From a bacterium (lineage in GTDB: Bacteria > Cyanobacteriota > Vampirovibrionia > Gastranaerophilales > Gastranaerophilaceae): DNA of 5,290 nt. The notes beneath the pieces were generated by a model. That model was not told the origin of the DNA and made no database searches. It was given only the letters and a program-made list of their open reading frames with translations. Every line of letters starts with the position of its first letter. Position 1 is the stretch's first letter. The translations under genes were made by a program, and so were the position numbers. The stretch covers positions 1 through 5,290 of the forward strand of contig JAFXYU010000009.1 in the NCBI GenBank assembly GCA_017541565.1, in the 5' to 3' direction. This document shows positions 1-5,290 of this stretch, piece by piece.

Positions 1-114
1 TAACAAAAGTTAGTGGAATCGAACAGAATAACAAGTTGATAATTATTAAGAAATTTTACAAAAAAGTCCAAAACTCATGAAAATAGGGCAATTTTCGAGA
101 AGAAAAACTCTTTA

Positions 115-120
115 TATATT
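115..120 (+). promoter_or_regulatory. weak candidate -10 element for the 711-aa gene
   Basis: TATATT lies 27 bases before the GTG start, which would put transcription initiation near base 127 and leave room for the Shine-Dalgarno at 134-138. No convincing -35 is present at 16-18 bases upstream; the 91-97 region (ATTTTCG) matches poorly. In such AT-rich sequence this hexamer could be chance, and the real promoter could lie to the left of the window. Confidence 0.25.
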
Positions 121-133
121 TAGTTAGGTTTAT

Positions 134-138
134 AAAGG
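134..138 (+). promoter_or_regulatory. Shine-Dalgarno that supports the GTG start at 148
   Basis: AAAGG lies nine bases before the GTG at 148. It is the only purine-rich SD-like motif near either possible start: the in-frame ATG at 172 has no such motif before it. This decides the choice of GTG, although the motif is weaker than the AGAGAGGA used by ychF and pheT in this window. Confidence 0.5.
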
Positions 139-147
139 TTATTTTTC

Positions 148-2283
148 GTGGCTCAGATTAATCAATACGATATGAATAATATCAGATATGGAAACGCTCA
201 ACAGGGCGCTAACGGAAAAGCACGTCCTTCCATGCCGGCGAGAATCCCAGAATACTATAATGTAAGCACTGAAGAAAAAAAAGATTTAAGAGAACAATTA
301 AAATCTAATCCTCTCACCGCAATTCCTTATGAATTTTTATTGAGAGGCACGGAACATCCCGTTCCTACACTTTTAACCTGGTTGGGTTTAAGTTTCGGAT
401 TGGATGCATATTCAAAGGCTTGCGGCGGAAAATACGAAAACAGCCTTTTGAGAAAAGCGGCAACACTCGGTGACAAACTTGAAACATCTTCTTTTGTAAA
501 AAGCAAACCGATTCAGTTCGTATTAGGCGGATTTGGAAAAGTCGGTAACTGGTACAATAAAATCAGCCAGAAAAGTGCTATTTTAAGAGCCATAAATAAC
601 ACCCCTTCGCTTCCGGAGTGGCCTATGGTTAAGAGCGAAATGCTGCCGCATGAATTTAAGATGGCAGAAGATTTCTTTAAGATTACAAATACCCTTCACT
701 TAGCGGATGAAGAGGGAATGGCTAAACTCAAAGACCTCGATATCGGAAGTAAAGAAAAAGATGCAATTAAAAAATTCTTTAATAAATCAAGTTTTGCGGA
801 AATTGCGGAAAAAGATGCCGTTAACTGCGCATTATTAAAACAACTCGGCAAAACCGACAGCGAAATTAAAGCAATTTTAAATACCGGAGAACGTGCAACC
901 GAATTAACAAAGAGCGAAATCAGAAAAACACTCAACAACATTTCAAAAGAAGAACTCAAAAAAGTTCACGAAGTAATTTCAGACGGTGCGGTATTTAACG
1001 AAAATGCTTATAAAACAGTTCTTGACGCAACAAGAGCAGCAGGTAAAAAAGTCAGAATTCGAGCAGGGCATTACGGATTTTTAGGATTCTTAACACGCCC
1101 GTTTGAAAGAATAATAGGATGTGATGAAGTATATAATAAATTGTGGAGTATCGCAAAGGGTGGTCCTACAAAGACCGCAACGGGAAGGTTCTTCTCTAAG
1201 ATTATGCAAATGTCGCATAGAGGTCTGACTTTTGGTCAAGGTAAATTAGGCTTATTGCTCCTTATTGCACCTTCCCTTGTTGACGTCGGCAGAGATGTAG
1301 TCAAAGCCGATCCAGACCAGAAAATCGGTACTGCTGCTCACGGATTTGTAGACAGCATTTCATGGGTATTCACATTCCCGCTTGCTTTGCATATTATGCA
1401 CAAATTCGGCGGCGCTCAATATGCAGGTATGAGTGTAGATCAAGTCGGCGAATACAGAAATATGCTTTCAAAATTGAAAGAATGTAAAACTGAAACAGAA
1501 TACAACAAACTTGTCGGACAGATTAAAGGTAAGTGGAAAGATTCATTTAAAGGTCAAAAATGGTACACGAAAGCCGTCAGAAAAATGGCTCGTGCATTCA
1601 CAATGGATTTGGAAACTATCAAACCATACAAGGGTCAAGGTTTTATGGCAAGAACATTCAAGAGTATACCAAACTTCTTTAAAAACTGTTTCGGTGTTCC
1701 GGTAAGGTTTGGAGTTTGGTCAGTATTATCAATGTTTGTACTTGGCGGTTTGTTAACAAAAGGTGTTCAACTTATATTTGGTAAGGCTTATGACTCCGCT
1801 AAACATGAAGAAAACAAAGAGAACAAAAAGGCTCAAAAACAATTCCTGAAAGAAGATTTAAAAGAAAGATTATATAAGGCTCAGGCTCAAAAACAAGCCG
1901 CTGTTCAAAATGGCACTTCTCAAAAGCCAATGGCGCTGCAGGGCGCACAGACACCTTCAAAAGGAAGACCGCATGAATTATCTCAAGGGTACAAAGATGA
2001 AGGAAATATAGATGATTATAAATATATTCCCTCTTCGGAAAATAAAATTCCAGCGCCAAAAGGCAAAGGAACACTTGATAATTACTCCTACATTCCGTCT
2101 TCGGAAAATAAATTAAAAAAGGATGATAAATCAGACCCTAATAACAGAAAGTACATCCCGTCACAGGCTGCTGCAAATATCCAAAAAACTTGGGATAATT
2201 CCGGACTTGAGTCCGCGCTTAAACGCGCTGACAAAGCAGAGCAAAAGGCTTTAAAAGTTCTTTCCGGAAATTTTGAGGGTTAA
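148..2283 (+). CDS. hypothetical protein, 711 aa, with hydrophobic segments and C-terminal YIPS-motif repeats
   Basis: I do not recognise a characterised family and assign no function. The start is GTG, preceded by AAAGG; ATG at codon 9 is the alternative. The N-terminus is polar, Asn/Gln-rich and has no signal peptide. Hydrophobic stretches occur at about residues 366-380 (GLLLLIAPSLV core), 399-417 and 520-544; the last is long enough to span a membrane, and the first two could form a helical hairpin. Residues 180-300 are charged and look helical. Residues 551-586 are Lys/Glu/Gln-rich and could form a coiled coil. The tail (about 590-680) is low-complexity and probably disordered, with three YIPS motifs at 626-629, 648-651 and 669-672. 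The reading frame is intact with no sign of decay. It may be a membrane-associated or envelope protein specific to one lineage; that is inference. A phosphatase-like gene follows 29 bases downstream on the same strand. Confidence 0.85.
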   Translation: MAQINQYDMNNIRYGNAQQGANGKARPSMPARIPEYYNVSTEEKKDLREQLKSNPLTAIPYEFLLRGTEHPVPTLLTWLGLSFGLDAYSKACGGKYENSLLRKAATLGDKLETSSFVKSKPIQFVLGGFGKVGNWYNKISQKSAILRAINNTPSLPEWPMVKSEMLPHEFKMAEDFFKITNTLHLADEEGMAKLKDLDIGSKEKDAIKKFFNKSSFAEIAEKDAVNCALLKQLGKTDSEIKAILNTGERATELTKSEIRKTLNNISKEELKKVHEVISDGAVFNENAYKTVLDATRAAGKKVRIRAGHYGFLGFLTRPFERIIGCDEVYNKLWSIAKGGPTKTATGRFFSKIMQMSHRGLTFGQGKLGLLLLIAPSLVDVGRDVVKADPDQKIGTAAHGFVDSISWVFTFPLALHIMHKFGGAQYAGMSVDQVGEYRNMLSKLKECKTETEYNKLVGQIKGKWKDSFKGQKWYTKAVRKMARAFTMDLETIKPYKGQGFMARTFKSIPNFFKNCFGVPVRFGVWSVLSMFVLGGLLTKGVQLIFGKAYDSAKHEENKENKKAQKQFLKEDLKERLYKAQAQKQAAVQNGTSQKPMALQGAQTPSKGRPHELSQGYKDEGNIDDYKYIPSSENKIPAPKGKGTLDNYSYIPSSENKLKKDDKSDPNNRKYIPSQAAANIQKTWDNSGLESALKRADKAEQKALKVLSGNFEG
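2011..2163 (+). repeat. three in-frame copies of a YIPS(SENK) motif in the tail of the 711-aa protein
   Basis: Copy 1 (2011-2046) reads DDYKYIPSSENK, copy 2 (2077-2112) DNYSYIPSSENK, and copy 3 (2140-2163) NNRKYIPS without the SENK part. The IPSSENK codons of copies 1 and 2 differ at only one base (ccc versus ccg), which suggests fairly recent duplication or strong constraint. Spacers between copies are Pro/Lys/Gly/Asp-rich. The pattern looks like a short linear binding motif displayed on a flexible tail, but no partner can be named from the sequence. Confidence 0.8.
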
Positions 2284-2297
2284 TTTTAGATTGTATA

Positions 2298-2306
2298 TGT
2301 TATAAT
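2298..2306 (+). promoter_or_regulatory. extended -10 promoter element immediately before the phosphatase-like gene
   Basis: TGTTATAAT matches the TGnTATAAT extended -10 consensus exactly. Only six bases separate its end from the ATG at 2313, so a normal -10 to +1 distance puts the transcription start on or next to the start codon. No good -35 lies at 16-18 bases upstream, as is usual for extended -10 promoters. It lies in the 29-base gap after the 711-aa gene, so the downstream gene may be transcribed independently. Confidence 0.55.
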
Positions 2307-2312
2307 AAAAGT

Positions 2313-2912
2313 ATGTTCAAAAGAAAATGTAAAATTACGTTTATAACTCATGGCGCGACAGTGCATTCACTTGACGGAATAATAAGTGATTCGGAGAAAT
2401 ATCCGAAACTTAATGAATTCGGAGAAGAAGAGATTGAAAAAGTATGTGAATACCTAAAAAAAAGAGGTGTTGCGTACGATAAAATATATACGAGTCCGTC
2501 TGCAAGGTGTACACAATCTGCACAGATTATAGCAAAATTGTTTAAAAAGAAAACAACCACAATTCCGCTATCTGCAAGAAAACACGGTGATTGGAGCGGA
2601 CAAATTATTACGGATTTGTTTGATGAATACGGTCCCGATGTTATATTAAAAACGCCCAAAGGCGGTGAAGCGCTTTCTGTGTTTAACAAAAGGGTTGCCA
2701 AAATAATTGAAGGACTAATAGAAGAAAACCTCGGTAACAGAATTATTGTTGTAACAACTCCTGACGTTGTACAGGCTGCAATAGCCCAAACGCTTAATTT
2801 TACAGACGAAAATCAGTTCAAACTTTTAATAAAAACCGGTTCGCTTACTCAGATAAGTTATTTTGAAGAGGGCTGGTCAAGCGTAATCTATTCCGACTAC
2901 GTTCCGCTGTAA
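2313..2912 (+). CDS. degenerate histidine phosphatase superfamily (phosphoglycerate mutase-like) protein
   Basis: This 199-residue protein has the layout of small branch-1 histidine phosphatases (PhoE/CobC/GpmB type). Residues 8-16 carry the first-strand motif, but as ITFITHGAT in place of the usual RHGET, so nucleophile His13 is kept and its Arg neighbour is Thr12. SPSARCTQSA (61-70) supplies the second conserved Arg65. HGDWSG (91-96) matches the FGxWEG loop, yet the acid/base Glu a few residues before it appears to be Ala88. GGEA (117-120) matches GGES. In VVTTPD (146-151), Thr149 stands where VVSHGG has its second catalytic His. By family knowledge such a protein should have little or no phosphatase activity, so a binding or regulatory role is possible. 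It is soluble, with no signal peptide. There is no Shine-Dalgarno; the start is the only reasonable one. It converges on ychF with three bases between stop codons. Fold assignment is secure; substrate and activity are unknown. Confidence 0.85.
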   Translation: MFKRKCKITFITHGATVHSLDGIISDSEKYPKLNEFGEEEIEKVCEYLKKRGVAYDKIYTSPSARCTQSAQIIAKLFKKKTTTIPLSARKHGDWSGQIITDLFDEYGPDVILKTPKGGEALSVFNKRVAKIIEGLIEENLGNRIIVVTTPDVVQAAIAQTLNFTDENQFKLLIKTGSLTQISYFEEGWSSVIYSDYVPL

Positions 2913-2915
2913 GGA

Positions 2916-4013
2916 TTAAACAGCAAATCTGAAGTGAACAATATCACCGTCTTCCACAATGTAATCTTTGCCCTCAAGACGGGTTACACCTTTGTCTTTA
3001 CAAGCCGTATAAGAACCGTTTTCAACAAAATCTTTGTAACTTGTAACTTCTGCTCTTATAAAACCTTTTTCAAAATCGGTATGAATCACACCCGCTGCTT
3101 GAGGTGCTTTAGTTCCTGCTGCACATGTCCAAGCGCGTGTTTCTTTTTCACCTGCTGTAATAAACGTTATAAGATTTAAGAGTTTATACACCGATTTAAT
3201 CATCTTATCAATACCGCTATCCGTAATTCCGAGTTCGGCAAGGTATTCTTTTGCGCCTTCTTCTCCGAGTTCAACCAGTTCTTCTTCAATTCTGGCACAG
3301 ATGATAACCGTTTGCGCACCTTGTTTTTTAGCGTATTCCTCAACCCGCTTTGTATAATCATTTCCGTCTTTTAAATCAAATTCGGAAACATTTGCACAAT
3401 ATATAACCGGTTTTACCGACATCAAGTTTAGCGGTTTGATAACCTCAATTTCATCATCATTAAAATGGTCTTTAAGATTTATAAATTGCCCTGCCTGCAG
3501 AAGTTCATTCAATTTATTCAGAGCATTATTTTCCAAAACCGCAAGTTTGTCCCCGCCCTTTGCCTGCTTGGAAATTCTTGCAAGCCTTCTTTCTACGGAT
3601 GCCAAATCCGCAAGTGCAAGTTCCGTATTAATAGTTTCTATATCGGAAATCGGATCAACTTTTCCTTCAACGTGAATCGTGTTTTCATCATCAAAACATC
3701 TTACAACCTGAATTATTGCATCTACCTCTCTTATATTGTGCAGAAACTGGTTTCCGAGTCCTTCTCCGTTACTTGCACCTTTTACAAGTCCTGCAATATC
3801 AACAAATTCAATAACTGTCGGAATAATTTCTTTTGACTTGCACATTTCCGCAAGGACTTCTAGTCGGTCATCAGGAACTGTTACAACACCCACATTCGGT
3901 TCAATTGTACAAAACGGATAATTAGCACTCTGCGCATTTTTAGTTGCGGTTAATGCGTTGAATAAAGTCGATTTCCCTACATTCGGAAGTCCTACGATTC
4001 CGGCTCTTAACAT
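2916..4013 (-). CDS. ychF: YchF/OLA1-type ribosome-associated P-loop nucleotidase (Obg-like ATPase)
   Basis: The 365-residue product is full length for YchF (about 363-367 aa). The P-loop is GLPNVGKST at residues 8-16, the G3 motif DIAGLVKGAS at 72-81, and the G4 position has NVSE (208-211) in place of NKxD, the hallmark by which this Obg-family branch binds ATP instead of GTP. Residues about 128-175 are the charged helical insertion seen as a coiled coil in known structures. The C-terminal TGS domain covers about 280-364, ending in HFRFAV. Family members bind ribosomes and are linked to stress responses and control of translation. The ATG is preceded by AGAGAGGA (4020-4027) with six bases of spacing, which fixes the start. 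It is divergent from pheT. All motifs are intact; nothing suggests decay. The ribosome binding site lies inside a long inverted repeat described separately. Confidence 0.97.
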   Translation of the reverse strand: MLRAGIVGLPNVGKSTLFNALTATKNAQSANYPFCTIEPNVGVVTVPDDRLEVLAEMCKSKEIIPTVIEFVDIAGLVKGASNGEGLGNQFLHNIREVDAIIQVVRCFDDENTIHVEGKVDPISDIETINTELALADLASVERRLARISKQAKGGDKLAVLENNALNKLNELLQAGQFINLKDHFNDDEIEVIKPLNLMSVKPVIYCANVSEFDLKDGNDYTKRVEEYAKKQGAQTVIICARIEEELVELGEEGAKEYLAELGITDSGIDKMIKSVYKLLNLITFITAGEKETRAWTCAAGTKAPQAAGVIHTDFEKGFIRAEVTSYKDFVENGSYTACKDKGVTRLEGKDYIVEDGDIVHFRFAV

Positions 4014-4019
4014 ATTAAA

Positions 4020-4027
4020 TCCTCTCT
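4020..4027 (-). promoter_or_regulatory. ychF Shine-Dalgarno, inside an inverted repeat
   Basis: Read on the minus strand this is AGAGAGGA, six bases before the ychF ATG. Six of its eight bases (4022-4027) belong to one arm of the inverted repeat at 4022-4059, so in any RNA that includes both arms the site would be base-paired to CTCTCT. Confidence 0.8.
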
Positions 4028-4063
4028 GTTTGTATAAAAATTATACACCAAACAGAGAGTTTT
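4022..4063. repeat. long inverted repeat between ychF and pheT; possible RBS-masking hairpin, operator or plus-strand terminator
   Basis: The arms CTCTCTGTTT (4022-4031) and AAACAGAGAG (4050-4059) pair perfectly over 10 bp. After a three-base bulge (4047-4049), GTATAA (4032-4037) pairs with TTATAC (4041-4046) around an AAA loop, giving 16 pairs in all. Read on the plus strand it is followed at once by TTTT and then a T-rich run to about 4071, the form of an intrinsic terminator, although no plus-strand gene ends here. Read on the minus strand it is the ychF leader and covers its Shine-Dalgarno. The structure is directly visible; which role it plays is not settled. Confidence 0.8.
4040..4045 (-). 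promoter_or_regulatory. candidate ychF -10 element
   Basis: The minus strand reads TATAAT here, 26 bases before the ychF ATG, placing transcription initiation near 4033. No good -35 is found at 16-18 bases; TTGATA (complement of 4071-4076) is 25 bases away, too far. If this promoter is used, the mRNA would start inside the inverted repeat and lack its upstream arm, so the repeat would act at the DNA level and not as an RNA hairpin. Confidence 0.4.
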
Positions 4064-4120
4064 GTATTTTTATCAAGCCAAATAAATTTACCCGAACTTT
4101 TAATTCTGTTTCTTTTATTT

Positions 4121-4126
4121 TATAAT
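4121..4126 (+). promoter_or_regulatory. candidate pheT -10 element
   Basis: TATAAT lies 35 bases before the pheT ATG, predicting a start near 4133 and a leader of roughly 29 bases that includes the Shine-Dalgarno. The -35 position (4098-4103, TTTTAA) matches consensus only at half its bases. An imperfect inverted repeat, ATTTC/GAAAT at 4128-4141, surrounds the predicted start site but is short. No room or sequence for a T-box or a leader peptide is evident. Confidence 0.45.
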
Positions 4127-4146
4127 CATTTCATACGAAATATAAA

Positions 4147-4154
4147 AGAGAGGA
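4147..4154 (+). promoter_or_regulatory. pheT Shine-Dalgarno
   Basis: AGAGAGGA lies seven bases before the ATG at 4162 and fixes that start. It is identical to the ychF site on the other strand, giving a clear picture of this organism's strong ribosome binding sequence. Confidence 0.8.
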
Positions 4155-4161
4155 TATTATA

Positions 4162-5290
4162 ATGCAGGTTTCATTAAACTGGTTAAATGAATTGGTGGAT
4201 TTAAGCGACATTCCCGTTGAACAGATTGCTCACGAACTTACTATGAGCGGTTTGGAAGTAGAAGACATCGAAGAAGTTCGTCCTAAATTTACAAATATAA
4301 TTACCGCAAAGATTGAAAAAATTGATAATCACCCAAACAGCGATCACTTGCATCTTGTAACCGTTAACACAGGTTCCGGAACAAAAACGGTTGTCTGCGG
4401 GGCTCAAAATATTGAAGTAGGACAAATTATTCCTTACGCATCGGTAGGCAGCAAAGTTTTGGACAGAAAAACGGGAGAACAATTTGAACTCACTCCCGCT
4501 GTTATAAGAGGAGTCGAATCGCAAGGTATGCTCTGTTCCGATGATGAACTCGGAGTCGCTGACAGAAATTATCAGGAAGAAGACGGTATTTTAATTTTAA
4601 ACAGAATTTTCCCGAATGTCGGACTCGGTTTGGATGTAGAAAATGTTCTCGGATTTGAAAAGGATTATATTCTTCATACCGCACCGACTGCAAACAGAGG
4701 CGACCAGTTGTCTGTAATCGGTATCGCAAGAGAATTAAGTGCATTATTTGACAGACACATGAATGCAATTGAGCCAAAAACACAAGAAACTCAAAACACC
4801 CAATTTAAAGTTGAAATTAAAGATAATGACGTTTGCAAATACTACTCAATCGGAGTTTTGAAGGGTATTATTATAAAGCCTTCTCCGGATTGGATGCAAA
4901 AAAGACTTACCGCATCAGGTATTCGTTCGATTAATAACGTTGTTGATATTACAAATTACGTTATGCTTGAGTACGGAACTCCGCTTCACGCATTCGATTT
5001 TGACAAATTGAACGGTTATTTGTGCGTAAGACGCGCTCAGGAAGGAGAAACACTTGTAACTTTAGACGAAGTGGAAAGAACGCTTACGCATGATACAGTT
5101 GTTATTGCTACAGAAAAAGAACCGGTTTGTTTAGGCGGTGTCTTTGGAGGAAACAACTCCGAAATCGATGAAAATACTAAAAACATTGCATTAGAAGCAG
5201 CATATTTCACACCTCAATCAAACAGAAAGAGTGCGAGAAGCGTCGGTTACCGCTCGGATGCCTGCGCAAGATTTGAACGCGGAATTGATA
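4162..5290 (+). CDS. pheT: phenylalanine--tRNA ligase beta subunit, N-terminal 376 residues (runs off window)
   Basis: This is the beta chain of the alpha2-beta2 enzyme that charges tRNA-Phe in the cytoplasm. The frame is open to the right edge with no stop; bacterial PheT is usually about 800 aa, so a little under half is present. Visible parts are the MQVSLNWLNELVDL N-terminus, a tRNA-binding OB-fold at about 39-150 with HPNSDHL (57-63) and RGVESQGMLCS (116-126), the NRGDQLSVIGIARELSA block (178-194), and the B3/B4 editing domain from about 215 with INNVVDITNYV (257-267), TPLHAFD (273-279) and GGVFGGNNSEI (325-335). His276 and Glu345 align by eye with editing-pocket residues of the family. 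It ends in RFERGID (370-376), so the B5, catalytic-like and anticodon-binding domains lie outside. pheS is not upstream; the neighbour is divergent ychF. Confidence 0.97.
   Translation, partial: MQVSLNWLNELVDLSDIPVEQIAHELTMSGLEVEDIEEVRPKFTNIITAKIEKIDNHPNSDHLHLVTVNTGSGTKTVVCGAQNIEVGQIIPYASVGSKVLDRKTGEQFELTPAVIRGVESQGMLCSDDELGVADRNYQEEDGILILNRIFPNVGLGLDVENVLGFEKDYILHTAPTANRGDQLSVIGIARELSALFDRHMNAIEPKTQETQNTQFKVEIKDNDVCKYYSIGVLKGIIIKPSPDWMQKRLTASGIRSINNVVDITNYVMLEYGTPLHAFDFDKLNGYLCVRRAQEGETLVTLDEVERTLTHDTVVIATEKEPVCLGGVFGGNNSEIDENTKNIALEAAYFTPQSNRKSARSVGYRSDACARFERGID

Noticed and set aside
36..41. TTGATA as a -35 element for the first gene.
   Set aside because: No -10-like hexamer lies 16-18 bases downstream, and it would leave an unusually long leader.
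79..96. Perfect 6-bp inverted repeat GAAAAT / ATTTTC with a six-base loop upstream of the 711-aa gene.
   Set aside because: The stem is short and nearly all A/T, with no T-run directly after it; expected by chance in such AT-rich sequence. It could only be the tail of an upstream terminator, which I cannot show.
1511..1705. 64-codon plus-strand frame inside the 711-aa gene.
   Set aside because: It is an out-of-frame shadow within an intact longer gene with no independent signals.
2203..2214. Small palindrome GGACT-TG-AGTCC near the end of the 711-aa gene, considered as a terminator.
   Set aside because: The two-base loop is too tight, it lies within coding sequence, and no T-run follows.
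2906..2924. GCTGT / ACAGC inverted repeat spanning both convergent stop codons, considered as a bidirectional terminator.
   Set aside because: Only five pairs, a nine-base loop, and no T-tract on either strand.
3465..3836. Open frames on the plus strand across ychF (the longest 123 codons, here) and on the minus strand across pheT and the first two genes.
   Set aside because: They lie wholly opposite genes with strong family matches or a clear frame, have Cys/Phe/Ser-rich composition typical of antisense frames, and lack ribosome binding sites.
4071..4076. TTGATA on the minus strand as the -35 of ychF.
   Set aside because: Its distance to the TATAAT at 4040-4045 is 25 bases, outside the range for sigma-70-type promoters.
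4158..4163. TATAAT overlapping the pheT start codon as a promoter.
   Set aside because: Initiation would fall inside the pheT coding region, and no gene starts there; it is a by-product of the AT-rich spacer plus ATG.

Overview
The window is AT-rich bacterial chromosome with four protein-coding genes, one of them cut by the right edge. I see no tRNA, rRNA, CRISPR array, insertion sequence or phage gene. The organism is most likely an uncultured gut-type bacterium. I favour a non-photosynthetic cyanobacterial relative (Gastranaerophilales/Vampirovibrionia, 'Melainabacteria'), at about 50% confidence. The reasons are the low GC, a large orphan protein that I associate only loosely with that lineage, and pheT standing apart from pheS, an arrangement known in cyanobacteria. 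Other AT-rich phyla are possible.

Layout, left to right: (1) 1-147 is an AT-rich leader with a weak promoter candidate and a weak Shine-Dalgarno. (2) 148-2283 (+) encodes a 711-residue protein of unknown function with a GTG start, several hydrophobic stretches, a charged Lys/Gln-rich segment and a C-terminal tail carrying three copies of a YIPS(SENK) motif. (3) 2313-2912 (+) encodes a 199-residue histidine-phosphatase-fold protein that has lost several catalytic residues. A consensus extended -10 sits so close to its ATG that the mRNA may be leaderless. (4) 2916-4013 (-) is ychF, an intact OLA1/YchF-type P-loop nucleotidase, converging on the phosphatase-like gene with three bases between the stop codons. 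(5) 4014-4161 is a divergent intergenic region holding a long inverted repeat that contains the ychF Shine-Dalgarno, plus the likely pheT promoter. (6) 4162-5290 (+) is the first 376 codons of pheT (phenylalanyl-tRNA synthetase beta chain), running off the window.

The genes do not form an obvious pathway. ychF and pheT are divergently transcribed translation-associated housekeeping genes. The first two genes are co-directional with a 29-base gap, but the strong -10 in the gap suggests the second can be transcribed on its own. The points most worth a second look are the degenerate phosphatase and its apparent leaderless start, the inverted repeat masking the ychF ribosome binding site, and the orphan repeat-tailed protein. 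I see no evidence of a defence system or mobile island.
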